From NCBI GenBank assembly GCA_964583605.1, contig CAZOWL010000035.1:1-39568 (forward strand): a stretch of 39,568 nucleotides of DNA. The letters are read 5' to 3'. Made by a program: the position numbers and the translations under genes. Of the stretch, positions 24,469-33,689 are shown one piece after another. Origin of the DNA: CAZOWL01 sp964583605. Its GTDB lineage: Bacteria; Pseudomonadota; Gammaproteobacteria; Chromatiales; Chromatiaceae. Every line of letters begins with the position of its first letter. Position 1 is the first letter of the stretch. Under the pieces are notes generated by a model that searched no databases, was not told the origin of the DNA, and saw nothing but the letters and a program-made list of their open reading frames with translations.

Positions 24469-25020
24469 ATGGCGACGACGAACCGCTACACCCTTGCGCA
24501 ACGTGTCTTGCACTGGGTGATCGTCCTGCTGGTCCTGGGCCTGCTGGCGGCAGGCTTCACCTTAGGGACACTCGGCTATGAAGGGGTTGTGAACCTGTTT
24601 GGGGAAGAGCTGGCCAACGAGCTCTATAAATACCACAAAAGCCTCGGGGTCACGGTGCTTCTGCTGATGCTGCTGCGCGTCGGGCTGCGCTTCGCCTCCC
24701 CGCCGCCGGCCTATGATGCCCCGATGGGTGGGCTCGAGCGCTTCGTCGGAGGCGGCATCCATCTTCTGTTTTACGCCTTGCTGATCGCGATGCCGCTGCT
24801 GGGCTGGATGGCGACGGCCGCTGGCGGCTATCCGGTGCAGTTCTTCGACTGGGAGCTGCCAGGTTTCATCGGCAAGGACGAGGCGCTCAGCACGGCCCTG
24901 TTCCAATTTCATGGGCTCGGCGGGCTGATCGTGCTGGTCTTGTTTCTGGTCCATAGCGCGGCGGCGATCAAGCACTGGCGACTCAAGGACGGCATCATGC
25001 GGCGCATCAGCCTGCCTTGA
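24469..25020 (+). CDS. cytochrome b561-type membrane protein
   Basis: Small inner-membrane di-heme cytochrome b of 183 residues with four transmembrane segments. Likely heme-ligand histidines are in QRVLHWVIVLL (segment 1), YHKSLGVTVLL (segment 2), GGIHLLFYALL (segment 3) and LFLVHSAAAIKHW (segment 4). Such proteins exchange electrons between quinones and periplasmic carriers or remove superoxide. Three ATGs run together (24463, 24466, 24469); TAAGGAG ends 6 bases before the last, which I chose. The preceding 216-base gap after the RuBisCO-like gene suggests its own promoter. Confidence 0.88.
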   Translation: MATTNRYTLAQRVLHWVIVLLVLGLLAAGFTLGTLGYEGVVNLFGEELANELYKYHKSLGVTVLLLMLLRVGLRFASPPPAYDAPMGGLERFVGGGIHLLFYALLIAMPLLGWMATAAGGYPVQFFDWELPGFIGKDEALSTALFQFHGLGGLIVLVLFLVHSAAAIKHWRLKDGIMRRISLP

Positions 25021-25323
25021 TCGGCCGCGACCGCCTGGGCCGCTTGGGCCGCCCGGGCGGTCGTCAGGGGCGGTCGTCAGACCGCGACCCCGCCTCTAAG
25101 CCGAAGCGCGCCGGCAATGCCCTATGGAGGCGGACCCGCTCGCCTGTTGTTCAGGGTCCGCCGTGAGAGGAGGGATGAAGAGGACGCGTCAGCGGTCCGA
25201 GCCGCTCGCCACCGGGGCAGGGAGCTTCGGCAGCTCGAGTTGCCAGCTGGCTGTGGCGGCGGGGCTGTCAGTGACTAAGCCCGCCGCCGGGCCTCCCGAC
25301 GCGAGGGTCCAGGCAGATCTGGA
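25021..25323. other. intergenic, with GC-rich palindrome
   Basis: The convergent gap between the cytochrome b561 gene and the carotenoid oxygenase gene holds the perfect 12-base palindrome CCGCCCGGGCGG (25049-25060), about 30 bases after the cytochrome stop, which could form a terminator-like hairpin but lacks a T-tract. No gene is supported; a plus-strand frame here runs into the oxygenase and has no coding character. Confidence 0.45.
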
Positions 25324-26787
25324 TCACTCGGGGCGCGGCCGCCAGCCGCCATGGAAGCCGGGCGGGACGACACCCGGCAGTCCTAGAACGCATACCGGTC
25401 CGTCCGGGAGGGCGGCCGCATCGAAGATCCAGACCTCGCTGGCATCGGCGTTGCCGTCATAGACGACACTGAGGAGCCAACGGTGCACGCCGTCCTTGTC
25501 GGGGACCACGATCGGCTCCGAAGGATAGCGCCCATCGCCGAGATCGGCCTCGATCAGCTGCCCTTTCGCGTAGTCGAAGCAGGCCAGCGTGTCATAGAGC
25601 TCGGCGGTAGTGTCGGTATTGGCGCGGTGCGCGATGAGGAAGGTCTCGTTCCAAGGCCTCCCCGCCTGACCGACCGGCACTGTCGGGAGCTCGACGGAGC
25701 GCTCGCTCATCTGCTCGAGCTCGTGGACGCGCGCGCTCGCCGGGTTCATACGCAGCCGCCAAAGTGTCCCTTCGGCCGGTGTCTCAGTCACGCCCGTTGC
25801 GACCTCAGCTAGCCGCTCGTTGGTCGCGAAGTCCTCGTACCTAACGAAATCAAGCGCCAGCCAGCCTTGGCCATCTTCCTCAACCGCGCCGTTGCCGAAG
25901 TGCCACTGGAACCAGGGGTCATCGGCCCCGCGGGACACGATCTCGAGCGTATCCCGGTCGAAGACCAAGATGCTTGTGCCGCGGTCCGGTCGCCAGTGCA
26001 TCGCGTCGCTGTAGCTCTTGCGTCCGAGCAGCACTGAGAACATGTCGATCGTCACGGGCGGGGCGATGAAGACGAGGTAGCGACCCGCCAGGACGAAGTC
26101 GTGAATGAAGGGTACACCGTCGAGGTCATACTGACCTCTGGAGACCAAGGCGCCGCTGCGATCGCTGCGGTAGAGCATCAGCGAGGCGCCGCGCCCGCGC
26201 AGAATGAGACCGAAATTGAAGATGTCCCCCGTCTTGGGGTCTTGCTTTGGATGCGCGGAATAGGCGTCGCCGCCGCGCAGTTTGCCGCCAGGACCCGCGA
26301 GGTCGGTCATCCCGATCGTCGCCAGGGTATCCGACTCGAGGGCGTGCGGCCAACCTCCCTCCCATAGGGCCAATACCCGATCGGGCAGGGCCAATACCGA
26401 GGTGTTGGCCGTGTTCTTCAGCGGGCGCCGCCATTGGTTCCAGATCGGGCCCGGCGCCGTCATGCCGTAGTTGCCGTAGAGCAAGCGGCTGGCCTCTTCC
26501 TCCTCGCGGAGACCGTCGGTCTGCACGTAACGATAGGTGGCCGTCGCGGCTCCGTCGCGGAAGTCCACGGCCAGCACAGCGCCGTCGCCGTCGAACCAGT
26601 GGCCAACTGGCATCCCGCCGCGCTCGAGCCTGGCCGCCCCGTTGCGATAGAGGGTGCCGCTCAGACCGCTCGGTATCGTGCCGGAAATGGCGCGCAATGT
26701 GGTGGTCGCGAACTCCTGGGCGGGTCGGGCGACACTCTGTGCCCAGGCGCGGGGTGTGTAGCTTGTATCGGGGGCGGTCTGGCTCAT
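25324..26787 (-). CDS. carotenoid oxygenase (RPE65/CCD family)
   Basis: Non-heme iron dioxygenase that cleaves double bonds of carotenoids or related aromatic polyenes, 487 residues, seven-bladed propeller family. The four iron-binding histidines are recognisable: His179 (SAHPKQD), His229 (FIHDFVL), His296 (WHFGNG) and His479 (GFHGGW close to the C terminus). The N-terminal LYRNGAARLERGGMPVGHWFDGDG is the family signature. No signal peptide is visible, so it is probably cytoplasmic or membrane-attached. In a phototroph it might trim or recycle carotenoids; lignostilbene-type substrates are an alternative. It stands alone, with a 331-base upstream gap. Confidence 0.95.
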   Translation of the reverse strand: MSQTAPDTSYTPRAWAQSVARPAQEFATTTLRAISGTIPSGLSGTLYRNGAARLERGGMPVGHWFDGDGAVLAVDFRDGAATATYRYVQTDGLREEEEASRLLYGNYGMTAPGPIWNQWRRPLKNTANTSVLALPDRVLALWEGGWPHALESDTLATIGMTDLAGPGGKLRGGDAYSAHPKQDPKTGDIFNFGLILRGRGASLMLYRSDRSGALVSRGQYDLDGVPFIHDFVLAGRYLVFIAPPVTIDMFSVLLGRKSYSDAMHWRPDRGTSILVFDRDTLEIVSRGADDPWFQWHFGNGAVEEDGQGWLALDFVRYEDFATNERLAEVATGVTETPAEGTLWRLRMNPASARVHELEQMSERSVELPTVPVGQAGRPWNETFLIAHRANTDTTAELYDTLACFDYAKGQLIEADLGDGRYPSEPIVVPDKDGVHRWLLSVVYDGNADASEVWIFDAAALPDGPVCVLGLPGVVPPGFHGGWRPRPE

Positions 26788-26941
26788 TCTGCGCTGTCTT
26801 GCCTCTGTTTCATCATGGGTGGGCGGTCGGCAGGACCGCGCCTAGTTGGTCCAATCTGCTCAAAGGACGCGGATCCTTGGCCAGTCCGGCCGAGATGCTC
26901 GCGTGTTGCCGACGCGCGTGGCGCATCGACTCATGCACGGT

Positions 26942-26960
26942 CATCTCCGAGCCGGAGATG
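26942..26960. other. 8-bp perfect stem-loop between tcuB-like and carotenoid oxygenase genes
   Basis: CATCTCCG-AGC-CGGAGATG lies in the 331-base gap 26788-27118, downstream of the tcuB-like gene and upstream of the oxygenase. It could be a terminator without T-tract or an operator dyad. The gap holds no supported gene. Confidence 0.4.
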
Positions 26961-27118
26961 GGTCGCCTGCCTGCGTGCGGTGAGCGATGACTCCTCGGTG
27001 TGCCGCGAGCTCGCCGTGCGCGCCGCGATTATAAGATGAACTGACCAATCGCTGTACGCCCGATGGCGTCTGACCTCGTAGGCGGCAGCCTGCCCGCGCG
27101 AACGAAGACGGCGCCGGG

Positions 27119-28216
27119 TCAATCCCTTTCGCCTGCCCAGCGCAGTAGCGCTGCGGCGCGGTAAGCGCCATGCACCAGCTTGCCGTGGGTGAGGGTCACG
27201 AAGAGTGCGAGGACCGTTCCCAGGTGCACCGCCAGCAACAGGCCCATCGCCGCGGTATCGCGCAGCACCAGCAAGACGAGGCCACTCGCGGCGATCGCGA
27301 AGAGCTGGCCGAGGAGGACATAATCACCCGCGAGCGTCTCCACCGCAGTCGGCTCGGGGTCGGCGCCGAGCTTGATCCGCCAGAGGCCGGCAGTCCCCAC
27401 GAGCATGGCAAGGCCGCCAATCGTGCCGAGCAATACGGGAGCGCTGAGGATGGGGTAGGGTGCCGGCCAAGCTAGGAGGTGGTGGTAAGCCGCGGCTAGC
27501 GCGGTTGCCGCGAGGCACGATAAGAAGCCGTAGGAGAGGGCTAGATGAAAGAGGCGGCGGCGCTGCACGAGCGACTCATCGCGGTCGTTGCAGCCGGCTC
27601 CGCCGCCGGTAAGGTGGCGCAGCGTAAGGATGTCCCTGACGGCCGGCAGCAGGGCGGCGCGCAGCGGGGCGGGCGGGCGCTCGGGTGCCGTACCCCGCCA
27701 GAACCGGATCGTGGCGACCATCAAGGCAAGCAGGGACCAACCCAGCGTGAGCGCTGCCGTGGCCGTCATGATCTCCCACGGCACGATCGCGTAGAAGGCT
27801 CCGGGCCCCCGTTGCTGCCCGAATAGCTGCTCGGCGGGGACGAACAGCACCGTCAGCAGCGGCACGAGCAGGCTTGCGGCGAGGCTCACTGCGAGGCTGA
27901 CGCGGGCGTTCGCGGCCATTGGCCCGCTGAGATTCCGGGGCCACAGGTAGCGCCGGTAGGATGCCGCCCGCTGCCGCGCGAGGGCGGTCGGCACGTTGAC
28001 GCCAAAGGGGTGTGGCGGGGCGTACTGGCAGGCGTACCAGCACGCGCGGCAGTTGTGGCAGAGATTCGCCAGATAGTCGAGATCACCGGAGAGCAGGTCC
28101 GAGCGTCGCTCGAGCGCAGGGAAGACAGGGCAAAGGCCGGTGCAATAGCCGCAGACCCGACACAGGGCCATGACCCGGCGCGCCTCGGCCGCTTGGTCAG
28201 CGACTGGCCAGGACAT
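27119..28216 (-). CDS. tcuB: TcuB-like iron-sulfur membrane protein (probable CobZ C-terminal half)
   Basis: Membrane electron-transfer partner of the TcuA-like flavoprotein, 365 residues. The N-terminal 65 residues bind two iron-sulfur clusters through two CxxCxxCxxxC motifs (Cys19, 22, 25, 29 and Cys53, 56, 59, 63). About six transmembrane segments follow, with histidines that could bind heme b. In Salmonella TcuB reoxidises TcuA in tricarballylate use. In Rhodobacter capsulatus a fused TcuA-TcuB homologue, CobZ, makes precorrin-3B in cobalamin synthesis. Here the pair follows cobQ and lacks the TcuC transporter and TcuR regulator next to it, which favours the cobalamin role. Overlaps the tcuA-like stop by 20 bases. 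Confidence 0.85.
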   Translation of the reverse strand: MSWPVADQAAEARRVMALCRVCGYCTGLCPVFPALERRSDLLSGDLDYLANLCHNCRACWYACQYAPPHPFGVNVPTALARQRAASYRRYLWPRNLSGPMAANARVSLAVSLAASLLVPLLTVLFVPAEQLFGQQRGPGAFYAIVPWEIMTATAALTLGWSLLALMVATIRFWRGTAPERPPAPLRAALLPAVRDILTLRHLTGGGAGCNDRDESLVQRRRLFHLALSYGFLSCLAATALAAAYHHLLAWPAPYPILSAPVLLGTIGGLAMLVGTAGLWRIKLGADPEPTAVETLAGDYVLLGQLFAIAASGLVLLVLRDTAAMGLLLAVHLGTVLALFVTLTHGKLVHGAYRAAALLRWAGERD

Positions 28217-29582
28217 ATTGGGCGGCCTTCTCCCCGGCGATTCGGCCGAAGACGGCGCTGATGGTCAGACCGATCCCGGCCAGGTAGCCGGTACCGAGGA
28301 TCGCCGGGGCCATGATCGTCCCGGCCGCGTAGACTCCGGGCCAGCGAGAGCCGTCGCTGCGCATCACCTGCGCGTCCTCGTTGACCTGGATGCCGTAGCT
28401 CGTGAAGGTGATGCCGGGTGCCATCGGGTAGCCCGCGAGGGGAGGACGTCTGATCGGCAGGGCGCGCTGGGACTTAGGGGGGACGAGCCCCTCGGTATGA
28501 CCCATGTCTGGGCCGTGCCGATGCACGGCCCGGTTGTAGTCATCTAGTGTCTTCCGCAAGGCCTCGGGATCCAGGTCGAGGCGTCTCGCTAGCCCGCCGC
28601 AGTCGTCTGCTTCGATGGCCGGGTAGATGGATGGGGTCATGCGGCGCCGCCCATCGGCGTCCAGGATCAGGTAGGCTCGTTGTCTGTCGCAGCCGGCAAT
28701 GAGCCGTCCCCAGGTAGAGTAGCGTCGGGGGCTGAGCTCGGCGCCTTCATCATGGAAGCGTTGTCCGCTGATGTCTACGACGATACCCCAAGGCATCCCG
28801 TCGACGCGCGTCACGATCCCGCCATCGACACGCGGCGAGCGCGCATCGACCGCGACTAGGTGGGCACTGCCGGGGCGGCCTGCCGGGGCCGCGCCCTGGG
28901 CCAAGAGCGTCTTCAGCACGGCACCGTCGGCGAATGGCATGCCCCGCACGATGAAGCCGCGTGCCGCTTCGCCCCACTCCTCGCTCAGCCAGTCGACATT
29001 GGCCTGATAGCCGCCGCAGCAGAGGATGAGGGCCCGCGCGAACAGCTCGGTGTGCGCGTCCCCGATCCGCAGGGGCACGCGATGCGACAGGGGCGTTTGC
29101 TGGGATAGGCCAAGCGCACTGGTCTGCTGATGCAGCGATACCCGAAGCCGCTCGGCGCGCCGGGCCAAGGCGTTGATCATGGCCTTGCCCCCGCCGAGAA
29201 GAAAGGCCGTCTTGCGTGACCAGGGGAGATTGCCATCGGCCGGCTCCTCGAAACGCACCCCTTGGGTCTGCAGCCAGGCGGGCAGCCCCAGAGATTTCTC
29301 GGCCAGGATGCGCGCGAGTCTTTCATCGCCGAGGCCGCCGCTGGCGTGCTGCAGGTCGCGCAGCATCTCAGCGCTCGGGTAGCGGCTCGGGAACAGCCGT
29401 GACGGGCCTGCATGGGCGAGGCGCAGGTTGCGTGAATGGCGCGCGTTACCGCCGCGCAGGCTGCGCGGCGCGCGGTCGATCAGCCGGACCTCGGCGCCGG
29501 CCAGCCGCGCCGCGATCGCCGCACAATAGCCGGCGATCCCGCCGCCCACGACGAGGACGTCAACCGTCGACGGAAAAGGCAT
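28197..29582 (-). CDS. tcuA: TcuA-like FAD dehydrogenase (probable CobZ N-terminal half)
   Basis: Flavoprotein of the fumarate reductase/succinate dehydrogenase flavoprotein superfamily, 461 residues from the ATG at 29582. It has the N-terminal VVGGGIAGYCAAIAARLAG FAD motif, the RGGNARHSRNLR segment characteristic of TcuA/CobZ, and a C-terminal ATILGTGYLAGIGLT-type closing region (seen here as APAILGTGYLAGIGL). In-frame starts at 29609 and GTG 29708 also exist; the latter would leave only 3 bases to cobQ. The gene lies between cobQ and the tcuB-like gene on one strand, so the three form an operon. The name TcuA is by homology; the predicted task is precorrin-3A oxidation together with the TcuB-like protein. 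Confidence 0.85.
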   Translation of the reverse strand: MPFPSTVDVLVVGGGIAGYCAAIAARLAGAEVRLIDRAPRSLRGGNARHSRNLRLAHAGPSRLFPSRYPSAEMLRDLQHASGGLGDERLARILAEKSLGLPAWLQTQGVRFEEPADGNLPWSRKTAFLLGGGKAMINALARRAERLRVSLHQQTSALGLSQQTPLSHRVPLRIGDAHTELFARALILCCGGYQANVDWLSEEWGEAARGFIVRGMPFADGAVLKTLLAQGAAPAGRPGSAHLVAVDARSPRVDGGIVTRVDGMPWGIVVDISGQRFHDEGAELSPRRYSTWGRLIAGCDRQRAYLILDADGRRRMTPSIYPAIEADDCGGLARRLDLDPEALRKTLDDYNRAVHRHGPDMGHTEGLVPPKSQRALPIRRPPLAGYPMAPGITFTSYGIQVNEDAQVMRSDGSRWPGVYAAGTIMAPAILGTGYLAGIGLTISAVFGRIAGEKAAQYVLASR

Positions 29583-29711
29583 AGTCTTGCCGCAATCGTT
29601 CGCCCGCATCGCCTCTATGGACTCAGGTCGGCGTGTGGCACTCCGTGGCCATGAGGTGACGCGAAAAGACGCATGCCCCCGTGGCGGGCGATGGTCCGTG
29701 CCCACCACCGG

Positions 29712-31274
29712 TCAGCGAGCGAGCTCAAGGAGCCGGTCCAGGTCCAAATCCGTCTCAAGCTGCGCGGCGAGGGCATCGAGTGTGGCCTCGAGGCTTGCTT
29801 CGTAGTCGCCGACGAGTCCGGCGCGGCCGAGCCGCGTGAGCCAGTGATGGCGGAAGCCGTCCGACGCGAACAGGCCGTGGATATAGGTTCCCATCACTCG
29901 GCCGTCGGCCGATTCGGCACCCTCGGGACGGGGCCGCCCGCCCGCATCGAGCACCAGCCAGGGCCGGTCTAGCGCCGGCCCGATCGTTCGCCCCATGTGC
30001 ATCTCGTAGCCCCGGACCAGTTGGCCACTGCGCTGGTCGACCGTGTCCACAGCGGCTAGGCGCTTCTCGCCGCCGATCCAAGTCTCGATGTCGAGCACAC
30101 CGAGTCCCGCGGTCTCGCCCGCCGGTCCCTCGATGCCGTGCGGGTCCCGGACGACCCGGCCCAGCATCTGGAATCCGGCACAGAGTCCGACGACGCGGCC
30201 GCTGTGGCGGAGGTGGCAGAGGATGTCGCGATCCCAGCCCTCCTGCCGGAGCTGATCGAGATCGGCCCGCGTCGCCTTGGACCCCGGCAGCAGGATCAGA
30301 TCGGCTTCTCTTGGAATCGCCTGTCCCGGCGCGACCCAACGTATGCTGACTCCCGGCTCGGCCGCCAGCGGGGCGAGGTCGTCGAAATTCGCAACCCGAG
30401 ACAGTTTCGGCACGGCAATCGTCAGTGCCCGCGCATCCTGGGCCGGGGATGGTACCTCGAGCGCCAGCGAGTCCTCTGCAGGCAGGTTACGGGCGCCGGC
30501 GAGCCAACGCACGAGGCCCAGGCTCGGCCAACCCGTCCGGCGGGTGATCTCGGCGCAGGCCGGCGCGAGCACTGCGGGATCGCCACGAAACTTGTTGATG
30601 AGAAAACCGACGACGCGGTCCCTCTCACTCGGGGTCCAAAGCGCATGGCAGCCGAGGACCGCGGCCATGACGCCACCGCGCGACTCATCCCCGACCAGGA
30701 CCACAGGCAGATCGGCCGCCTCGGCCAGTCCCATATTGGTGATGTCTTGGGCGCGCAGGTACTGCTCTGCGCCGCTGCCGGCCCCCTCGACGAGGACGAG
30801 CTCGGCCTCCGCTGCGAGACGTTGCAGGCTCTCCAATACCGGGGCCAGGAGTCGCGGCTTCAGTTGCTGATAGGCGCTCGCTGACCAGGTGCCGAGCGGC
30901 CGCCCGCGCAGCACGACCTGGCAATCCAAATCGCTCTGGGGCTTGAGGAGGACGGGATTCATATGTACGGAGCAGGGCGCCCGGCAGGCCCGCGCTTGCA
31001 GCGCCTGGGCCCGGCCGATCTCGCCACGCTGGGCAGGATTGTCCTGGCCTGGCGTATCGTCCGAGTCGATCGTGACGGCCGCATTGTTGCTCATATTCTG
31101 CGCCTTGAAGGGGCGTACCCGCAGGCCGCGACGCGTGTAAGCGCGGCAAAGCCCGGTTACCAGCAGGCTCTTGCCGACGTCAGAGCTCGTACCCTGGATC
31201 ATCAGAAGGCGGCCGTGCGTCCGCTCTGAACCGCGGGTTGACCCTGGGTGGCTCACAGAGGGTCCATCAGTCAT
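29712..31274 (-). CDS. cobQ: cobyric acid synthase
   Basis: Amidates four side chains of adenosylcobyrinic a,c-diamide using glutamine and ATP, late in cobalamin synthesis. The 520-residue product starts with a dethiobiotin-synthetase-like ATPase domain (P-loop QGTSSDVGKSLLVTGL; FKAQNMSNNAAV) and ends with a class I glutamine amidotransferase domain whose nucleophile is the Cys of GLCAGFQMLG and whose His is in GTYIHGLF. The ATG at 31274 (AAGG upstream) is preferred to one at 31298. A 225-base gap separates it from the YdcF-like gene, so it may have its own promoter; the TcuA/TcuB-like pair follows directly. I looked for a cobalamin riboswitch in the gap and saw none. Confidence 0.96.
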   Translation of the reverse strand: MTDGPSVSHPGSTRGSERTHGRLLMIQGTSSDVGKSLLVTGLCRAYTRRGLRVRPFKAQNMSNNAAVTIDSDDTPGQDNPAQRGEIGRAQALQARACRAPCSVHMNPVLLKPQSDLDCQVVLRGRPLGTWSASAYQQLKPRLLAPVLESLQRLAAEAELVLVEGAGSGAEQYLRAQDITNMGLAEAADLPVVLVGDESRGGVMAAVLGCHALWTPSERDRVVGFLINKFRGDPAVLAPACAEITRRTGWPSLGLVRWLAGARNLPAEDSLALEVPSPAQDARALTIAVPKLSRVANFDDLAPLAAEPGVSIRWVAPGQAIPREADLILLPGSKATRADLDQLRQEGWDRDILCHLRHSGRVVGLCAGFQMLGRVVRDPHGIEGPAGETAGLGVLDIETWIGGEKRLAAVDTVDQRSGQLVRGYEMHMGRTIGPALDRPWLVLDAGGRPRPEGAESADGRVMGTYIHGLFASDGFRHHWLTRLGRAGLVGDYEASLEATLDALAAQLETDLDLDRLLELAR

Positions 31275-31354
31275 CGGCCTTGAGGATCCGCCGGGCATGC
31301 GGCTAGCCGATGCTCGGCAACGCGTCGGTACGAAGAAGGTCGCGCCCAGCGCGC

Positions 31355-31399
31355 TCCGCCTCCTCCTCTGCGTTCGTGGGGGAGGGCTGGGGAGGCGGA
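31355..31399. repeat. 9-bp inverted repeat upstream of cobQ
   Basis: TCCGCCTCC (31355-31363) and GGAGGCGGA (31391-31399) can pair around a purine/pyrimidine-rich interior (CTCCTCTGCG...GGGGGAGGG). It lies in the cobQ upstream gap and resembles, without matching, the hairpin core of the 126-bp repeat. It could be a REP element or a leader structure. Confidence 0.45.
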
Positions 31400-31499
31400 A
31401 TGTTTACCGTGGCACGCATTCTTATGACTGTGGGAGCGTTGCCTACCGCCGTGATCGTTTGCGGGAACTGGGTCAATGTCGCGGTTCGAGCCCAGGCGC

Positions 31500-32306
31500 T
31501 TACCCTGACTGCGGGGCCGCGCGCGGCGTTGTGGATTCGCTCTGCAATGCGCGCAGCCGATAGTAGAGCTGCCCCAAGAGCTCGTGGACCGCAAAGGCGC
31601 TGTAGTGGAACGCCGAGGCTTGAGGCAGCCAGCCTCTCGGAAAACCCCGGCCTCCCGGCCCGCCATTGCCATCCGGCTCGCGGTGCACAAAATAGGTCGG
31701 CGCGGGTGTGGATTGGATTCCCTCTCGCTGGAAGGCTTGCGTCGCTCGCGGTATGTGCCAGGCATGGGTCACGAGCAGGACATGGTCGATGCCATCGGCG
31801 CGCAGCAACGGAGCCGTTAGCGAGGCATTCTCCCAGGTCGTGCGACTCTGGTCCTCGACCCGCGCGACGGGCACACCAAGCTCCGTCTCAAGCACCGCGG
31901 CCATCAGGGGGGCGGGGGGATCGGTCTCCCCGCCCCCAGTGACATAGATCGGCAACCCCGTGCGTCTGTGAAGCCAGGCGGCGTAACGGATCCTCTGCAG
32001 GCTCAGGCCGTCCACGGTATCGACGCCGTACTCCGGCGCATCGCTGTAGGCGCCGGCGCCGAGCACCACGATGGCCTGCGCGCCGGTATCGTCCACGCGA
32101 CCCGGTGTGACGGCCGGTGCCTGCTCCAACAGGGCGATGAGCGGCGTCGATAGGGCCGGCAGGCTCATGATCAATAACAGGCTCCAGCCCGTGAACAGGA
32201 GCAGCCGGCCGAGCGTGCCGCGCACCAGCAGGAAGGCGAGCCCAAGGATGACGAGGATACCGCCCGGCGGCAAGATCCAATACTTGACGATCGGATAAAG
32301 GTCCAT
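31500..32306 (-). CDS. YdcF/ElyC-family (DUF218) membrane protein
   Basis: 268 residues with two N-terminal transmembrane segments (LPPGGILVILGLAFLLV and LLLFTGWSLLLIMSLPAL) and a DUF218 domain facing the periplasm: QAIVVLGAGAY, the YAAWLHRRTGLPIYVTGGG segment, SRTTWENA and VTHAWHIPRATQAFQ. ElyC-type members affect cell-envelope precursor (lipid carrier) metabolism; others are of unknown role. It starts 12 bases after the MFS gene stop on the same strand, so the two are probably an operon. Confidence 0.88.
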   Translation of the reverse strand: MDLYPIVKYWILPPGGILVILGLAFLLVRGTLGRLLLFTGWSLLLIMSLPALSTPLIALLEQAPAVTPGRVDDTGAQAIVVLGAGAYSDAPEYGVDTVDGLSLQRIRYAAWLHRRTGLPIYVTGGGETDPPAPLMAAVLETELGVPVARVEDQSRTTWENASLTAPLLRADGIDHVLLVTHAWHIPRATQAFQREGIQSTPAPTYFVHREPDGNGGPGGRGFPRGWLPQASAFHYSAFAVHELLGQLYYRLRALQSESTTPRAAPQSG

Positions 32307-32318
32307 CGACGCCGCGCC

Positions 32319-33689
32319 TTACGCAGAGACGGGTGTCGCGTCGGTCGGCGCTTTGCTGACGTCGGTGAGACGCCAGGCATAGGCAGCTGCCATCAGCGAT
32401 GCCATCCCGAGGAGAAGCACTGTCGCCGGCGCGCCGAGCCAGGCTCCGATCAGCCCGATCGCGCCGCCGGCGAGCATCAAGACGCCGATGACAGTATTCG
32501 AGACGGCCGTATAGGCAGCCCGGTTATCGATGCTTGCCAAATCCACGAGATAGACCTTGCGACCGAGCCGTACTCCCCCGTGCATCACATTCAATACCAA
32601 AAATATCGTCGCCAGCCCGAGCTCGCTGATCACCCAGCTCCAGTTTAGCTCGACGGCAAGGAAGGTGAAGAGGCCGAGAACACCAGCGCCGGCCGCCGCG
32701 GCGGCCATGACCTTCCGGCTCGACCGGTCGCCCCAATAGCCCCAGAAAGGTGCAGATAGACTCGCTGCGAGTCCGTTGGCGATGATCAATGCCCCGAGGG
32801 CCGCGAGTTGATCCTGGGCTTGGCCTTGCGCGATCAGCACGTAGAACGGCGGCGCTAGGGCGACGGCAAGGAGCAAGGCGCGGGCGATGATGTAGGCCCT
32901 GAACGGAAGATCGTCCAGCAAGAGACGGATCTGCGCAATGGCGACCTCGAGCGCATTGCCGCCGCCTTCGGTTGCTCCAGGCTGTTCACGGATAGCCGCG
33001 AAGAACAAGGCCGCCAGGATCCAAAGCGCTCCGGCCACCGCGAGCAGGGCTGCCAAGACCCAGGGCCCGGCATGCTCGGTCCCGAGCATGCCGAGCCAGA
33101 GTCCCAGACCCAGAGTGGCGACGCCTGCAAGGCTGGCGCTCCAGCCCATGAGTATTCCGCGTCGGCTCTTCGAGACTGTCTTGCCAAGCACATCTTTTGC
33201 CGAGACGGAGCACAGGCCTCTGGCCAAGCTGAAGACCACCAGCGCGGCCAGGATTCCCCACCCGGCCGCGGTGCCGTCGAGCAGCAACGCGACAGCCGCC
33301 ATCGCCAGCAGGCTCACTGCCGACAACAGCGCGCCGAGCAGCCAGACACCCTTGCGCATCGCCCGCCCTCGCACCGCCGCCGCGACGGCGAGCTGGGGCA
33401 CCAGCACGCACGCCTCCCGGATCGGCACCAGGAGCCCGGTGAAACCTGCTGGCACACCGAGTGCGCCGAAGAGCCAGGGTAGCACGAGCTTGGCACTCGC
33501 GATCTCGTCGGCGACCTTGCCGAGCAGATTGGCGGCGAGATAGGCGAAGAAGTTGCGAGGCTGGTCGTTGCAGGCCGCCTCTGGGATGTCCCGGCAGACC
33601 CGGGCGTCCTCGTCGCCGGTGATGCGATCGTACAGGTCCTCGATAGCCTGATTGGCCTTCCGCGGCATGGCCGGTACTTCAGTCGTCAT
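32319..33689 (-). CDS. MFS-type transporter
   Basis: Polytopic inner-membrane protein of 456 residues with about 12 hydrophobic segments in two sets of six and the MFS loop motif GYWGDRSSRKVMA between segments 8 and 9 (shifted copy of the family G-x-x-x-D-R motif). A soluble N-terminal stretch of about 45 residues (ITGDEDARVCRDIPEAACND) is unusual and contains two cysteines. The substrate is unknown. An alternative start at 33668 (MPRKANQ) exists. It is the first gene of a minus-strand pair with the YdcF-like gene. It need not be related to the cobalamin genes further on. Confidence 0.85.
   Translation of the reverse strand: MTTEVPAMPRKANQAIEDLYDRITGDEDARVCRDIPEAACNDQPRNFFAYLAANLLGKVADEIASAKLVLPWLFGALGVPAGFTGLLVPIREACVLVPQLAVAAAVRGRAMRKGVWLLGALLSAVSLLAMAAVALLLDGTAAGWGILAALVVFSLARGLCSVSAKDVLGKTVSKSRRGILMGWSASLAGVATLGLGLWLGMLGTEHAGPWVLAALLAVAGALWILAALFFAAIREQPGATEGGGNALEVAIAQIRLLLDDLPFRAYIIARALLLAVALAPPFYVLIAQGQAQDQLAALGALIIANGLAASLSAPFWGYWGDRSSRKVMAAAAAGAGVLGLFTFLAVELNWSWVISELGLATIFLVLNVMHGGVRLGRKVYLVDLASIDNRAAYTAVSNTVIGVLMLAGGAIGLIGAWLGAPATVLLLGMASLMAAAYAWRLTDVSKAPTDATPVSA

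Noticed and set aside
31275..31499. Cobalamin riboswitch upstream of cobQ
   Set aside because: No B12-box-like conserved segment was found on the minus strand; only a 9-bp inverted repeat is present.
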